A stretch of 64,000 bases of DNA from Caballeronia sp031450805 (lineage in GTDB: Bacteria > Pseudomonadota > Gammaproteobacteria > Burkholderiales > Burkholderiaceae): NCBI RefSeq assembly GCF_031450805.1, contig NZ_JARTVY010000001.1, positions 2,666,001 through 2,730,000 on the forward strand, written 5' to 3'. The first letter of the stretch is position 1, and the number at the start of each line of letters is the position of its first letter. Of the stretch, positions 1 through 9,053 are shown piece by piece. Made by a program: the position numbers and the translations under genes. The notes beneath the pieces are model-generated. The model was given only the letters and a program-made list of their open reading frames with translations, did not search any database and was not told the origin of the DNA.

Positions 1-536
1 TGCTGACGGATATGTCGGCGCATGTAGACACCGGCGCGCCGCTGCCGCGCGAACTCTTCGACAAGATGCTCGCGGCGAAGAATTTCCAGAGCGGTCTCGG
101 CACGCTGCGCCAGATCGTCTTCTCGATGTTCGACATGGTGCTGCACACGTCCTACGATCCGGCCAACGCGACGCAGAACGTCAACGACCTTGCCCGCGAA
201 ATCAACGAGAAGTTTCACGTGATTCCGCAGACGCCGTTCTCCCGCTGGCCGAACACGTTCAGCCATATCTTCGCGGGCGGTTATGCGGCGGGCTACTACA
301 GCTACAAATGGGCAGAAGTGCTTTCCGCCGATGCCTACGCCGCGTTCGAAGAAGCCGCGAAGGCGGCGAACGGGTCGGTGCTGAATGCGGAAACCGGCAC
401 GCGTTATCGCCGCGAGATTCTCGAAGTGGGCGGCAGCCGTCCCGCGATGGATTCGTTCAAGGCGTTCCGCGGACGCGAGCCGAACATCGACGCGCTGTTG
501 CGTCATAACGGCATGGCCGGGCAGACGCTGCACTGA
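1..536 (+). CDS. prlC: Oligopeptidase A (M3 metallopeptidase), C-terminal part, cut by window start
   Basis: This is the last ~178 codons of a zinc oligopeptidase of family M3 that degrades short peptides, including released signal peptides, in the cytoplasm. The reading frame is already open at base 3, so the true start and the HExxH zinc site lie outside the window. The visible part matches the family C-terminus: a helical region followed by FSHIFAGGYAAGYYSYKWAEVLSADAYAAF, a conserved Gly/Tyr-rich segment (given here as GGYAAGYYSYKWAEVLSADA) that lines the substrate cleft, and the closing GREPNIDALLRHNG. An intrinsic terminator follows 14 bases after the stop. The internal ATG at base 12 is not the gene start. 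Confidence 0.9.
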   Translation, partial: LTDMSAHVDTGAPLPRELFDKMLAAKNFQSGLGTLRQIVFSMFDMVLHTSYDPANATQNVNDLAREINEKFHVIPQTPFSRWPNTFSHIFAGGYAAGYYSYKWAEVLSADAYAAFEEAAKAANGSVLNAETGTRYRREILEVGGSRPAMDSFKAFRGREPNIDALLRHNGMAGQTLH

Positions 537-550
537 GCTCCGATACTCGA

Positions 551-576
551 AACCCCGGCCAGGCGCCGGGGTTTCT
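551..576 (+). terminator. Intrinsic terminator after prlC
   Basis: AACCCCGGC and GCCGGGGTT form a 9-bp GC-rich stem around a short loop and run into GTTTCTTG. It ends the prlC transcript and lies at the convergence with the leftward cytosine deaminase gene. Confidence 0.75.
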
Positions 577-581
577 TGTCT

Positions 582-1856
582 CTAGCGCCTGATTCTGAAA
601 TCCACTTCCGCAGGCCGCCCTTCGAGGGCGAGCGTCGCGCGCACGGCCGGGCTGCGGCTCACCACCTTCCCTCTTCTGATCACCGCCGTGCGCGCCGCGC
701 GCAGACGGATCGCTTCGATCGGATCACGCGCGTCGAGCACGACGCAATCCGCGTGGCAGCCCACCTCGATGCCGTAGCCTTCGAGCCCGAGGATGCGTGC
801 GGGCGTCGTCGTGACGGCGTCGAAGCAGGCGCGCATCGCATCGACGCCCGTCATTTGGGCGACGTGCAGGCCCATGTGCGCGACCTCGAGCATGTCGCCG
901 GAACCGAGGCTGTACCACGGGTCCATCACGCAGTCGTGGCCGAACGCGACGTCGATGCCCGCCGCCATCAGTTCTGGCACACGCGTCATGCCGCGTCGCT
1001 TCGGGTAGCTATCCGAGCGCCCTTGCAGCGTGATGTTGATGAGCGGATTGGCGATCGCCGCGACGCCGGACTCGCGTATCAGCGGGATCAGCTTGCTGAC
1101 GTAGTAGTTGTCCATCGAGTGCATCGACGTGAGATGCGAGCCGGTCACGCGTCCATGCAGTCCAAGCCGATGCGTTTGTGCCGCGAGCGTTTCGATATGG
1201 CGGGACATCGGATCGTCCGATTCATCGCAGTGCATGTCGACGCGCAAGCCGCGCTCGGCTGCGAATTCGCATAGCAGTCTGACCGATGCCGCGCCGTCGG
1301 CCATCGTGCGCTCGAAGTGCGGAATGCCGCCGACCACATCGACGCCCAGATCGATTGCGCGCTTGAGATTGTCGAATGCGCCCGCGCTGCGCAACACGCC
1401 GTCCTGCGGAAACGCGACAAGCTGAAGGTCCAGATACGGCTTCACGCGCCGCTTCACTTCGACGAGCGCTTCGGCGGCGAGCAGGCGCGGATCGCACACA
1501 TCGACGTGCGAGCGGATGGCAAGCAGCCCGCGCGCGACGGCCCAGTCGCAATACTGCAGCGCGCGCTCGACGATCGCTTCCTGCGTCAGTTCAGGCTTCA
1601 GTTCGCCCCATAGCGCGATGCCTTCCAGCAGCGTTCCCGACGCATTCACGCGTGGCAAGCCGTACGAGAGCGTCGCGTCCATGTGAAAGTGGGCGTCGAC
1701 GAAAGGCGCGGTGACGAGCGAGCCGTTCGCGTCGATCTCCTCCGGTGCGTTGACGGCGAGATGCGGCTCGATGGCGGTGATGCGCCCCGCTTCGATGCCG
1801 ATGTCGACGAGCCCGTTCGAGCGAACAAGCGATGCGCGGCGAATGACGAGATCCAT
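582..1856 (-). CDS. codA: Cytosine deaminase (amidohydrolase family)
   Basis: A 424-residue metal-dependent hydrolase predicted to deaminate cytosine to uracil and ammonia in the cytoplasm (pyrimidine salvage). The amidohydrolase motifs are present: HFHMD near residue 60 (metal ligands), SHVDV, HCDESDD (His ligand plus catalytic Glu/Asp) and FGHDCVMDPW near residue 300. The CodA signatures GTLLEGIALWGELK, DLQLVAFPQDG and NPLINITLQGR.D.YPKRRG.TRV are all recognisable. The ATG at 1856 is chosen because GGAGG lies just upstream and the conserved region begins there; a longer frame is open upstream but looks non-coding. It is last in a leftward gene group, 134 bases after the lipoprotein gene, and no cytosine permease is adjacent. 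Isocytosine or isoguanine deaminase is an alternative substrate choice. Confidence 0.85.
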   Translation of the reverse strand: MDLVIRRASLVRSNGLVDIGIEAGRITAIEPHLAVNAPEEIDANGSLVTAPFVDAHFHMDATLSYGLPRVNASGTLLEGIALWGELKPELTQEAIVERALQYCDWAVARGLLAIRSHVDVCDPRLLAAEALVEVKRRVKPYLDLQLVAFPQDGVLRSAGAFDNLKRAIDLGVDVVGGIPHFERTMADGAASVRLLCEFAAERGLRVDMHCDESDDPMSRHIETLAAQTHRLGLHGRVTGSHLTSMHSMDNYYVSKLIPLIRESGVAAIANPLINITLQGRSDSYPKRRGMTRVPELMAAGIDVAFGHDCVMDPWYSLGSGDMLEVAHMGLHVAQMTGVDAMRACFDAVTTTPARILGLEGYGIEVGCHADCVVLDARDPIEAIRLRAARTAVIRRGKVVSRSPAVRATLALEGRPAEVDFRIRR

Positions 1857-1990
1857 CTGCGAAACCTCCGGCGGTGGCGGTACTGTCGATTGTAGCGAGC
1901 CATAAAGGCGCTGCGACGTACGCAGCGCCGTGGCGCGTGCGAGCGCAATCGGGCAATGCGGCGCAGCAGTCGTCAGGACGACGCGAGTTC

Positions 1991-2626
1991 TCAGCGCCGA
2001 CCGTATTGTCGGTACACCACGATGAACCACGCGAGAACAAGCGGAGCACCGAGCAACCACAAGGCGCCGTCCGCAGCCACGGTGATCGGCGTGAGCGCGT
2101 AGAGCGCCTTGCTCGCATTGAACGGATTGGGCTCGTTGACGCGCACCTCGTATGTTCGTCGGAGCAGCTTCTTGTCCACCTTCGATGCGTCGAAGCCTTC
2201 GGCGCTGTAACGCTTGCCCTTCAGCGCGATAGACACAGATGCGGACGATGCATTCCGTGGTGTGAATCCAAAATGCACAGCCTGTGCGATCTCTTCGGCG
2301 CTTGCTTTCTCCAGTTCCATGCGAAGGTATCCCTCGACATTGCCGTTTTCATCGGCAAAGAAGGTGTCTGTGCGTACCTCCACCTTCGCATCGAGAGGCG
2401 AGTTGAGCAATTCCGCGAAGTGCTCGGGCGCGTCGAAAACATAGTGAAACTTGACGCCGAGAAACACGAGCTTCGTGCCGTCTGCCGAAGTCAGGACGCT
2501 ATCGATCGATTCGGTATAAGTCCGGCGATCGTTTCTGTGGATCGAGCCGTACAGCGATTCCGTCACGCAAGCGGACAACAGTAAAGGCGTCGCCGCTGCG
2601 GCCATGATGAAGCTTCTTCGTTTCAT
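1991..2626 (-). CDS. Hypothetical lipoprotein with C-terminal membrane segment
   Basis: A 211-residue protein of unknown function. It starts with a lipoprotein signal peptide (MKRRSFIMAAAATPLLLSAC, lipobox LSAC, lipidated Cys at 20). The mature part is a mixed alpha/beta domain with many charged residues, followed by one hydrophobic helix near the C-terminus (ALWLLGAPLVLAWFIVVY, about residues 185-205). A lipoprotein that also has a C-terminal membrane anchor is unusual. The start at 2626 is set by the signal peptide; the frame is open upstream but reads through the deacetylase gene. It lies 35 bases behind the polysaccharide deacetylase gene and probably shares its transcript, so an envelope role is inferred. 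Confidence 0.75.
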   Translation of the reverse strand: MKRRSFIMAAAATPLLLSACVTESLYGSIHRNDRRTYTESIDSVLTSADGTKLVFLGVKFHYVFDAPEHFAELLNSPLDAKVEVRTDTFFADENGNVEGYLRMELEKASAEEIAQAVHFGFTPRNASSASVSIALKGKRYSAEGFDASKVDKKLLRRTYEVRVNEPNPFNASKALYALTPITVAADGALWLLGAPLVLAWFIVVYRQYGRR

Positions 2627-2661
2627 TGATGCTCTGGTAGCTAAAAGAAAACGTGGAATGC

Positions 2662-3816
2662 TCAACGCCCATCGCCAGCATTCGCCGCGACAAAACGCTT
2701 GCAATCCATCCACTGCACGCCCGCGTCGCCGAACTGCCGATGCAGCCACGGCACCGCCACTTGCGCCTTCGGGTGAATGTCGTGAAAGAGGATGATTCCG
2801 CGCCGCCACAGCAGCATCAGCGTCATCACGCGCTGCTTGACCTCGTCCGCGCTGACCTTGTCGTTCCAGTCCTGGGAATCGATGTTCCACAGCGCGACGG
2901 AAAGGCCCTGCGACGCGAAAAACTCACCGCTGTCCGCTCTGCGCTGACCATACGGCGGCCGGAAAAGCGACACGGCGCTGTCCGGCAGGTTCGCCCGCAC
3001 CAGCCCGATGCTGCGCGTCACCGAGTCCTGCCACGACGCCCACGCGCTGTGCGATCGGTGCTCCCATCCGTGCGATCCGACGCACATGCCGCGATAAGCG
3101 TCTTTCGTCGCCGATGCGCCCGCCTGCTGCAAGCGCGCCTGCAATTGCGCCCCGAGCGTGAAAAAGACGCCGTTGAGATGCACCGCGTGCAGCACTTGCA
3201 ACAGTTGGTCGGTGGAGCCGTCGCGAGCGGTCGGGCCATCGTCGAATGTGAGGAGGAAGGTGCGGTCCGGCAAGCCGCTGCCGTCGATCTCGCGCGACGA
3301 GTACGTATCGATCTCGCTGCTGATGCGCGGAAACAGCGCGGCCAGTCGCAGCAGTTCGTTCACATAGGTCGCGTGAAACGTGGCTGCCTGTATCGACCAG
3401 CTTCGATAATCGCCGCTGGCAGGCGTCGCGAAGGACTTCGCGGCGCGCACGAAATCTGCCTCGTCCCGGACCTTCTCGCAAAACGGCGCTGCGCTCGCGC
3501 AACCGGCAGATGCCGCGAGGTAGTTCGCCGTGAGACGCGTCCAGAACCGGGCGCGAATGCGATCCACCGACGCGCGATCGAACGACTTCACTTTCAGGCG
3601 TGCCTGAAGCTGGGTATCGGCGAGTGATTCGGTATCCGCGAGCGCCCGGCCGAACGCGAGCAGTTCGGCGCGTGAGGCGAGATTGAAGTCATCGGCGGAA
3701 TTCAGCGGCCGCGGCCACGTCGCACGGTCTCCGATGGCGACGGCGGATGGACCCGCCGCATACGAACATGCCGCTGCGGTGACGAGCAGCAGGGTCAGGA
3801 TGGCTTTCTTGAACAT
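2662..3816 (-). CDS. Exported polysaccharide deacetylase (NodB homology domain)
   Basis: A 384-residue protein with an N-terminal signal peptide (residues 1-21), a ~160-residue helical N-terminal domain of unknown role, then a NodB/carbohydrate esterase 4 domain. All five catalytic motifs are visible: TFDDGP (190-195, catalytic and metal Asp), SHGWEHRSH (248-256, metal His), RPPYG (286-290), NIDSQDW (311-317) and LFHDIH (343-348, catalytic His). The family removes N-acetyl groups from peptidoglycan or exopolysaccharide; the substrate here is unknown. The start at 3816 is placed at the signal peptide. It sits 49 bases behind a YfaP-like/TPR gene and 35 bases ahead of a lipoprotein gene, which suggests one envelope operon. 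Confidence 0.87.
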   Translation of the reverse strand: MFKKAILTLLLVTAAACSYAAGPSAVAIGDRATWPRPLNSADDFNLASRAELLAFGRALADTESLADTQLQARLKVKSFDRASVDRIRARFWTRLTANYLAASAGCASAAPFCEKVRDEADFVRAAKSFATPASGDYRSWSIQAATFHATYVNELLRLAALFPRISSEIDTYSSREIDGSGLPDRTFLLTFDDGPTARDGSTDQLLQVLHAVHLNGVFFTLGAQLQARLQQAGASATKDAYRGMCVGSHGWEHRSHSAWASWQDSVTRSIGLVRANLPDSAVSLFRPPYGQRRADSGEFFASQGLSVALWNIDSQDWNDKVSADEVKQRVMTLMLLWRRGIILFHDIHPKAQVAVPWLHRQFGDAGVQWMDCKRFVAANAGDGR

Positions 3817-3865
3817 ACGAGAAAAGAGTGCCCCCGGCACGCGGCCGGGGAGCGGTTGAGCAATG

Positions 3866-5044
3866 TCATTGACGGCCAGCGACGCGTGCGATGGCGGCGT
3901 CGTAGACGGCGTTGGCCTTCGCGGCTTTGGCCGCGCGATAGTGCGTGAGCGCGTCGCCGTATTGACCGGCGTCTTCATAGAGACGGCCGATGTTGTACAG
4001 AGAACTCGCGGTGACAGTCGGAGCCGTCGGGCCGCTTGCTAGCGCGATCGCCTTGCGGTTCGCCCAAATCGCTTCAGCCGGACGCCCCGCCTTCTGGAAA
4101 GCGAGTCCGAGGTTGCTGTACGCTTGCCCATACTCGGGATTGAAGCCGATGGCCTCGCGATACAGCGCGATTGCGCCGTCCAGATTGCCCGCGTGATACG
4201 CGGCCTCCCCCGCCTTGTTCGACGTGACCGCCCGCGCGGGATCGATATCGCCCTGATTGGCGGGCACGATCTGCATCTGCTCGTTGTTGTAACTGTCGAT
4301 GGTCCCGAGCACCTGACCGGCATTGACTGTCACACCGCGCATGGTGTTGATGTCCTGGATTTCGCCTTCCCCGCTGAGACGGAACACCGTCCACAGATTG
4401 CCCGCCTGACGCGGCACCGTGAAGGTTCGCACCAGTGACTGCCCGACATAGACGAAGACCCTGGCTTGACTGTTGGAAAGCGCAGTCGAAGTCGGAACGC
4501 TGCTGTTGGTGTAGTCATGCACCGCGAAGACGTACGTCTGCCCCTGTTGCTTGCGTTCAAGCGCGACGGTTTCGGGTCCGTAACTGTTCGTATGATCGAT
4601 GTCGAGGTTCGCGTCGGCGCCGCGTTTGTGCTCGAAATACACGTGATTGCCCGGGAAGGACGCGTGAAGATCCAGGTCGCCAGGACGTGCGCCCCAGGTC
4701 AACACGACCCGCATGCCATCCAGATTCTTCATGACCGGGCTCAGCGCATACGACAAGCCCGAACACGGGCACTTGGCCACGAGATCCGAGTAACCGCTCT
4801 TCTTGATGATGAGCGTCGCGTTGCCGTCATTGGCGACGTCGTCGGGAAGCTGCGCAGCGCCCTGAGCATCGCTTTGCGTCTGGGTCGACTGCGCGCCGTT
4901 CTTCTGCAGGATGACGGTCGCGCCAGCTATCTTCTGGTCCCTGACCGTGGCGCTTAGAATCTGGATCGGTGCGTTGGCCGCCTGAGCCGCGCCGGCGGCG
5001 AGCAGCAAAGCGAGTAACAAAGGCTTGAATGTCGAACGAAACAT
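3866..5044 (-). CDS. Exported YfaP-like (DUF2135) and TPR protein
   Basis: A 392-residue secreted or periplasmic protein. After a signal peptide (MFRSTFKPLLLALLLAAGAA, cleaved near residue 24) there is a carboxypeptidase-regulatory-like beta domain (about 25-105), then a domain like E. coli YfaP/DUF2135 with VVLTWGARPGDLDLHASFPG and YFEH near residues 115-150 and a beta-rich tail to about 240. The C-terminal third holds tetratricopeptide repeats (GEAAYHAGNLDGAIALYREA; YSNLGLAFQKAGRPAEAIWA; YNIGRLYEDAGQYGDALTHY). TPRs usually dock partner proteins, so this may be a scaffold for the co-oriented deacetylase and lipoprotein. No strong ribosome site precedes 5044; the start rests on the signal peptide. 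Confidence 0.75.
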   Translation of the reverse strand: MFRSTFKPLLLALLLAAGAAQAANAPIQILSATVRDQKIAGATVILQKNGAQSTQTQSDAQGAAQLPDDVANDGNATLIIKKSGYSDLVAKCPCSGLSYALSPVMKNLDGMRVVLTWGARPGDLDLHASFPGNHVYFEHKRGADANLDIDHTNSYGPETVALERKQQGQTYVFAVHDYTNSSVPTSTALSNSQARVFVYVGQSLVRTFTVPRQAGNLWTVFRLSGEGEIQDINTMRGVTVNAGQVLGTIDSYNNEQMQIVPANQGDIDPARAVTSNKAGEAAYHAGNLDGAIALYREAIGFNPEYGQAYSNLGLAFQKAGRPAEAIWANRKAIALASGPTAPTVTASSLYNIGRLYEDAGQYGDALTHYRAAKAAKANAVYDAAIARVAGRQ

Positions 5045-5378
5045 GTGCGGTAAGGTTGAGTTGTCCTCCGCCGCACTTTCCAGCGTTGCAATATTAGTGA
5101 TCCGAATCATTCGATCGATTCGGGGAACCCGATTCACTTTGCTCTGGACAACGCAGCGGGTGCTCACGAGGAGAGACCATTCGCAATGAGACGACCGGAA
5201 AACCGGGAACTCCGTCTCGCGAAAGGCCGAGCAGCGCGAGACTTTACATCGTCCCTCATGCTGCCTAATCCGCACAGCCAAAATGTTTCACATCCTTCGA
5301 TGGATGAGCCGCAACGCAGCATGGCGTTATCATTCGTGCTTCTCTCGACAAGTCACGAAATCACCGCACGCGCCGTCA
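5045..5378. other. Intergenic region between divergent TPR-protein and xthA genes
   Basis: A 334-base gap with no convincing gene. It must hold promoters for both directions. On the minus strand a TAATAT box (5096-5091) lies next to a dyad, GAATC...GATTC near 5103-5120, but no clear -35 is seen. The frames that remain open here continue into both genes and look non-coding. Confidence 0.5.
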
Positions 5379-6158
5379 ATGAAAATCGCCACCTGGAACG
5401 TCAACTCTCTCAAGGTCCGCCTGCAGCACGTCATCGACTGGCTGCAACTATCCCAAGTGGATGTGCTCTGCCTTCAGGAACTGAAGCTGCCCGACGAGAA
5501 ATTTCCGCGCGCCGAACTCGAAGCGGCCGGCTACAAGAGCTGGTTCGCGGGACAGAAGACGTATAACGGCGTGGGCATTCTGGTGCGCGACGGCATCGAG
5601 GTCCACGATGCGACCGTCGTGCGCAACATTCCCGGGTTCGAAGACCTGCAGCAGCGCGTGATCGCCGCGACCGTCGGCGACGTGCGTATCGTCTGCGCTT
5701 ATTTTCCGAACGGACAGGCGCCCGGAAGCGACAAGTTCGCCTACAAGATGCGCTGGCTGGATGCGCTGCGCGAATGGCTGCGCGAAGAGATGACGCAGTT
5801 CCCGAAGCTGGCGCTGCTCGGCGACTACAACATCGCCCCGGATGACCGCGACGTGCACGATCCCAAGGCATGGGAAGGACAGAACCTCGTGTCGCCCGAG
5901 GAGCGCGCGCATTTCCTGCAGCTCGTCGGACTCGGCCTCACGGATGCCTTCCGCAAGTTCGAGCAGCCGGAGAAGCTCTTCACGTGGTGGGATTATCGGA
6001 TGATGGCGTTCCGCCGCAATGCGGGGCTGCGCATCGACCACATCCTGCTGTCGGCCGATCTTGCGGAACTGTGTTCGTCGTGCGAAGTCGACCGTGTGCC
6101 GCGCAAATGGGATCAGCCGTCCGATCACGCGCCGGTGATCGCGAACATCGGCTGCTGA
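5379..6158 (+). CDS. xthA: Exodeoxyribonuclease III
   Basis: A 259-residue Mg-dependent AP endonuclease / 3'-5' exonuclease of the exonuclease III family, acting in base excision repair. Family signatures in order: KIATWNVNSLK at the N-terminus (catalytic Asn), LQELKLPD (metal-binding Glu near residue 35), YNGVGILVR, GDYNIAPDDRDVHDP (Asp and Asn of the active site), FTWWDYR and the terminal SDHAPV His-containing motif. Length matches the family. The ATG at 5379 begins exactly at the conserved MKIATWN; a longer upstream frame exists but is not conserved in kind. It converges on ntrC with an 11-base gap. Confidence 0.93.
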   Translation: MKIATWNVNSLKVRLQHVIDWLQLSQVDVLCLQELKLPDEKFPRAELEAAGYKSWFAGQKTYNGVGILVRDGIEVHDATVVRNIPGFEDLQQRVIAATVGDVRIVCAYFPNGQAPGSDKFAYKMRWLDALREWLREEMTQFPKLALLGDYNIAPDDRDVHDPKAWEGQNLVSPEERAHFLQLVGLGLTDAFRKFEQPEKLFTWWDYRMMAFRRNAGLRIDHILLSADLAELCSSCEVDRVPRKWDQPSDHAPVIANIGC

Positions 6159-6169
6159 TCCCGCGACGC

Positions 6170-7648
6170 TCACGCGTCGAGATGCAGCTCCTGAATCTTG
6201 CGCGTGATCGTATTGCGGCCGATGCCCAGCCGCTCCGCCGCTTCGACCTTGCGCCCCCGCGTGAAGTCGAGCGCCTCGCGAATGACGGCGGCTTCGAAGC
6301 GGCGCGCGAGTTCATCCATCACATCGGCGGAGTTCTCGCGCAACAGGCGCGCGACTTCCGTGCGCAAGCCGCTTTCCCACACGCTCACGGGCACGACGGC
6401 GGACGCTGCAGGCGACGTCGCGGCCGCTGACGCACCGTTGAGCGGGACAGCTCCATCGGGCGATACCGCGATCACTTCCGCCGAAGTCTCCTGACGCGCC
6501 GTCAGGTCGGGCGGCAGGTCCTTCTGCTCGATCACCTGCGCGGGCGCCATCACCGTGAGCCAGTTGCACAGATTCTCCAGTTGCCGCACGTTGCCGGGAA
6601 ACGGCAGCGAAGCAAGATACGCGAGCGCATCGTCGGAAACGCGCTTGGGCTCGACGCCCAGATCGCGCGCGCTCTTCTGCAGGAAATGGCGCGCGAGCAG
6701 CGGAATATCTTCGCTGCGCTCGCGCAATGCGGGCAGACGCAGGCGGATCACGTTCAGGCGGTGATACAAGTCCTCGCGAAACAAACCCTGCCTCACGCGC
6801 GACTCCAGGTTCTGATGCGTCGCCGCGATCACGCGCACATTCGCGCGCAGCGGATTGTGCCCGCCGACACGATAAAACTGCCCGTCCGACAGCACGCGCA
6901 ACAGCCGTGTCTGCAGATCGAACGGCATGTCGCCGATCTCATCGAGAAACAGCGTGCCGTTCTCGGCCTGCTCGAAGCGGCCCTGCCGCATCGCCTGCGC
7001 GCCGGTGAACGCACCGCGCTCGTGGCCGAACAGTTCGGATTCCAGCAGATCCTTTGGTATCGCCGCCGTGTTGAGCGCGATGAACGGCCCGTTCGCGCGC
7101 GGGCTATGCCGGTGCAACGCGCGCGCGACAAGCTCCTTTCCGGTGCCTGATTCGCCCGTGATGAGCACGGTCGCCGCCGAATGCGACAGGCGGCCGATCG
7201 CGCGGAACATGTCCTGCATCGCGGGCGCCTGGCCGAGCATCTCGGGCGTCTCGGTCACGCGCTCGTCATAGGCGGCCTCGCCGCGCATGCTTTCGTCGAC
7301 GGCGCGGCGGATCAGCTCGACCGCCTTGTCGATATCGAACGGCTTCGCGAGATATTCGAACGCGCCGCCCTGGAACGCCGCGACGGCGCTATCGAGATCG
7401 GAGAACGCCGTCATGATGATGACCGGCAGCCCCGGCAGCCGGTCGCGCACGGTTTGCAGCAGTTCGAGGCCCGAGCCGCCGGGCATGCGGATGTCGGAGA
7501 CGAGCACCTGCGGGCTGTCGGTTTCGAGCGCGGCGAGCGCATCGCGCACGCCGGAGAAACTGCGCGTCGTGAAGTTCTCTCGTGCGAGGGCTTTTTCCAG
7601 CACCCAGCGGATGGATTGGTCGTCGTCTACTATCCAGATCGGCTTCAT
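6170..7648 (-). CDS. ntrC: Nitrogen regulation response regulator NtrC
   Basis: A 492-residue sigma-54 activator. Receiver domain at residues 1-120 with VDDD acidic pocket and phosphoacceptor Asp52 in SDIRMPG. AAA+ domain at about 140-380 with Walker A GESGTGKE (165-172) and the GAFTGA loop (212-217) that touches sigma-54. A Fis-type helix-turn-helix closes the protein (AAERLGIGRNTITRKIQ). A Ser/Ala/Pro-rich linker of ~50 residues separates the AAA+ domain from the DNA-binding domain. Under nitrogen limitation it is phosphorylated by NtrB and activates glnA and other nitrogen genes. It lies 114 bases behind ntrB in the order glnA-ntrB-ntrC. Confidence 0.95.
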   Translation of the reverse strand: MKPIWIVDDDQSIRWVLEKALARENFTTRSFSGVRDALAALETDSPQVLVSDIRMPGGSGLELLQTVRDRLPGLPVIIMTAFSDLDSAVAAFQGGAFEYLAKPFDIDKAVELIRRAVDESMRGEAAYDERVTETPEMLGQAPAMQDMFRAIGRLSHSAATVLITGESGTGKELVARALHRHSPRANGPFIALNTAAIPKDLLESELFGHERGAFTGAQAMRQGRFEQAENGTLFLDEIGDMPFDLQTRLLRVLSDGQFYRVGGHNPLRANVRVIAATHQNLESRVRQGLFREDLYHRLNVIRLRLPALRERSEDIPLLARHFLQKSARDLGVEPKRVSDDALAYLASLPFPGNVRQLENLCNWLTVMAPAQVIEQKDLPPDLTARQETSAEVIAVSPDGAVPLNGASAAATSPAASAVVPVSVWESGLRTEVARLLRENSADVMDELARRFEAAVIREALDFTRGRKVEAAERLGIGRNTITRKIQELHLDA

Positions 7649-7762
7649 ATCGTTCGGCGAGAAGTCTTCGTGTGGTTCGGTGTATGCCCGTCGAAACGGT
7701 CAGGCTTCCGGTTGCGCGGCGGCGCCCGTGAAATATTTGGTTGTCCTTGTCGGTCGATGCCC

Positions 7763-8905
7763 TCAGTTCCCAAAGGGCAACAGGATGGTGAACTCGGTGC
7801 AGCCGGGCCGGCTCTCCACTTCGATCAGGCCATCGTGCTGCTGCACGAAAGATTGCGCGAGCGTGAGACCGAGACCGCTGCCGTCCTCCCGCCCCGACAC
7901 GAGCGGAAAAAAGATGCGATCTCGAATCTCGCTGGGAATGCCAGGACCGTTGTCAGTGATATGCAAGTCCAGTGCCAGTTTATGCAGGCGCTTGCCGATC
8001 GTGACCTTGCGCGCGATGCGCGTGCGCAGTTCGATCTTCGCGTCGCCTTGCGAGATGCGCTCCCTGAGCGCCTCGGCGGCGTTGCGCACGATATTCAGCA
8101 CCGCCTGTATCAACTGCTCCTTGTCGCCGCGAAGGTCGGGCACGCTCACGTCGTAGTCGCGCTCGATGGTGAGGCCGCGTGGAAACTCCGCGAGAATCAC
8201 CGCGCGCACGCGTTCGCAGACTTCGTGAATGTTCACGTCGCCGACGATATGCGGATGCCGGTGCGGTTCCAGCAGCCTGTCGACGAGCGTCTGCAAGCGG
8301 TCGGATTCCTTGATGATGACTTGCGTGTACTCGCGCAATTCGTCGCGTTGCAGCGCGCCGAGTTCGAATTCGAGCAACTGGGCCGCACCGCGAATGCCGC
8401 CGAGCGGGTTCTTGATTTCGTGCGCGAGATTGCGGATGAGCTGTTTGTTGACCGCCGTGAGGTCGTGAATGCGCTCCTCGCGATCCGTGCGCAGATGGCG
8501 CTCGTTCTCGAAGACTTCGAGCAGCACGTAATCGCTCGCGGCTTCGAGATAGGCGACGATTGCGTGGACATGAACCGGCTCGCGTCCGCCGCGCTCGAGC
8601 ACGGCGTCGAGCCGTGTCGCGTTGAAGCGATTCTCCGCGATCGATGCGATCGTGGTCGCGAGTTCATCCGCGTTGGCGAAGAGATCGGGCCAGGGGGTCA
8701 GCGTCAGTTGCTTGCGCGACATCTCGAGCATCGATTCCGCCGACGGATTCGCATACGCGATCCGGCTCGTGCGCTTGTCGAGCACGAGCACGACGGTCGG
8801 CAGCGCTTCGAGGCCGGGCAGCAGGCCGGTCGCGGCGAGCTGGGCGTCGTCGGAGAGCGCATCGGCGTGACCCTTGCGGGCCTTGATCAGATTCTTTAGC
8901 ACCAT
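7763..8905 (-). CDS. ntrB: Nitrogen regulation sensor kinase NtrB
   Basis: A 380-residue cytoplasmic histidine kinase/phosphatase that partners NtrC and is controlled by PII protein. A PAS domain lies at about residues 30-140 (VVLVLDKRTSRIAYANPSAE). The HisKA motif LAHEIKNPLGGIRGAAQLLE places the phosphorylated His at 162. The ATPase domain follows with the N-box (VLNIVRNAAEAL), DNGPGIP G1 box and GSGLGLTLAQ G2 box. There are no membrane segments, as expected for NtrB. It lies 148 bases downstream of glnA, behind a strong terminator, so expression by readthrough or from its own promoter is inferred. Confidence 0.94.
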   Translation of the reverse strand: MVLKNLIKARKGHADALSDDAQLAATGLLPGLEALPTVVLVLDKRTSRIAYANPSAESMLEMSRKQLTLTPWPDLFANADELATTIASIAENRFNATRLDAVLERGGREPVHVHAIVAYLEAASDYVLLEVFENERHLRTDREERIHDLTAVNKQLIRNLAHEIKNPLGGIRGAAQLLEFELGALQRDELREYTQVIIKESDRLQTLVDRLLEPHRHPHIVGDVNIHEVCERVRAVILAEFPRGLTIERDYDVSVPDLRGDKEQLIQAVLNIVRNAAEALRERISQGDAKIELRTRIARKVTIGKRLHKLALDLHITDNGPGIPSEIRDRIFFPLVSGREDGSGLGLTLAQSFVQQHDGLIEVESRPGCTEFTILLPFGN

Positions 8906-8958
8906 CGAGCGGATAAGGTGTGGGCCGGCGAAGTCGCTTCTTCGACGCGACGGCGATT

Positions 8959-8985
8959 AAAAAAGGGACGGCGCGCCGTCCCTTT
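8959..8985 (-). terminator. Strong intrinsic terminator after glnA
   Basis: A perfect 24-bp palindrome, AAAGGGACGGCG / CGCCGTCCCTTT, at 8962-8985 followed on the minus strand by six T residues. It lies between glnA and ntrB and should limit transcription of ntrBC from the glnA promoter. Confidence 0.85.
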
Positions 8986-9053
8986 CGTTGTCGCATCACA
9001 TCGCGTTGCGCGCTTCATCGAACAGCCATGAATGAAGCTCCGCGGTCATGCCT

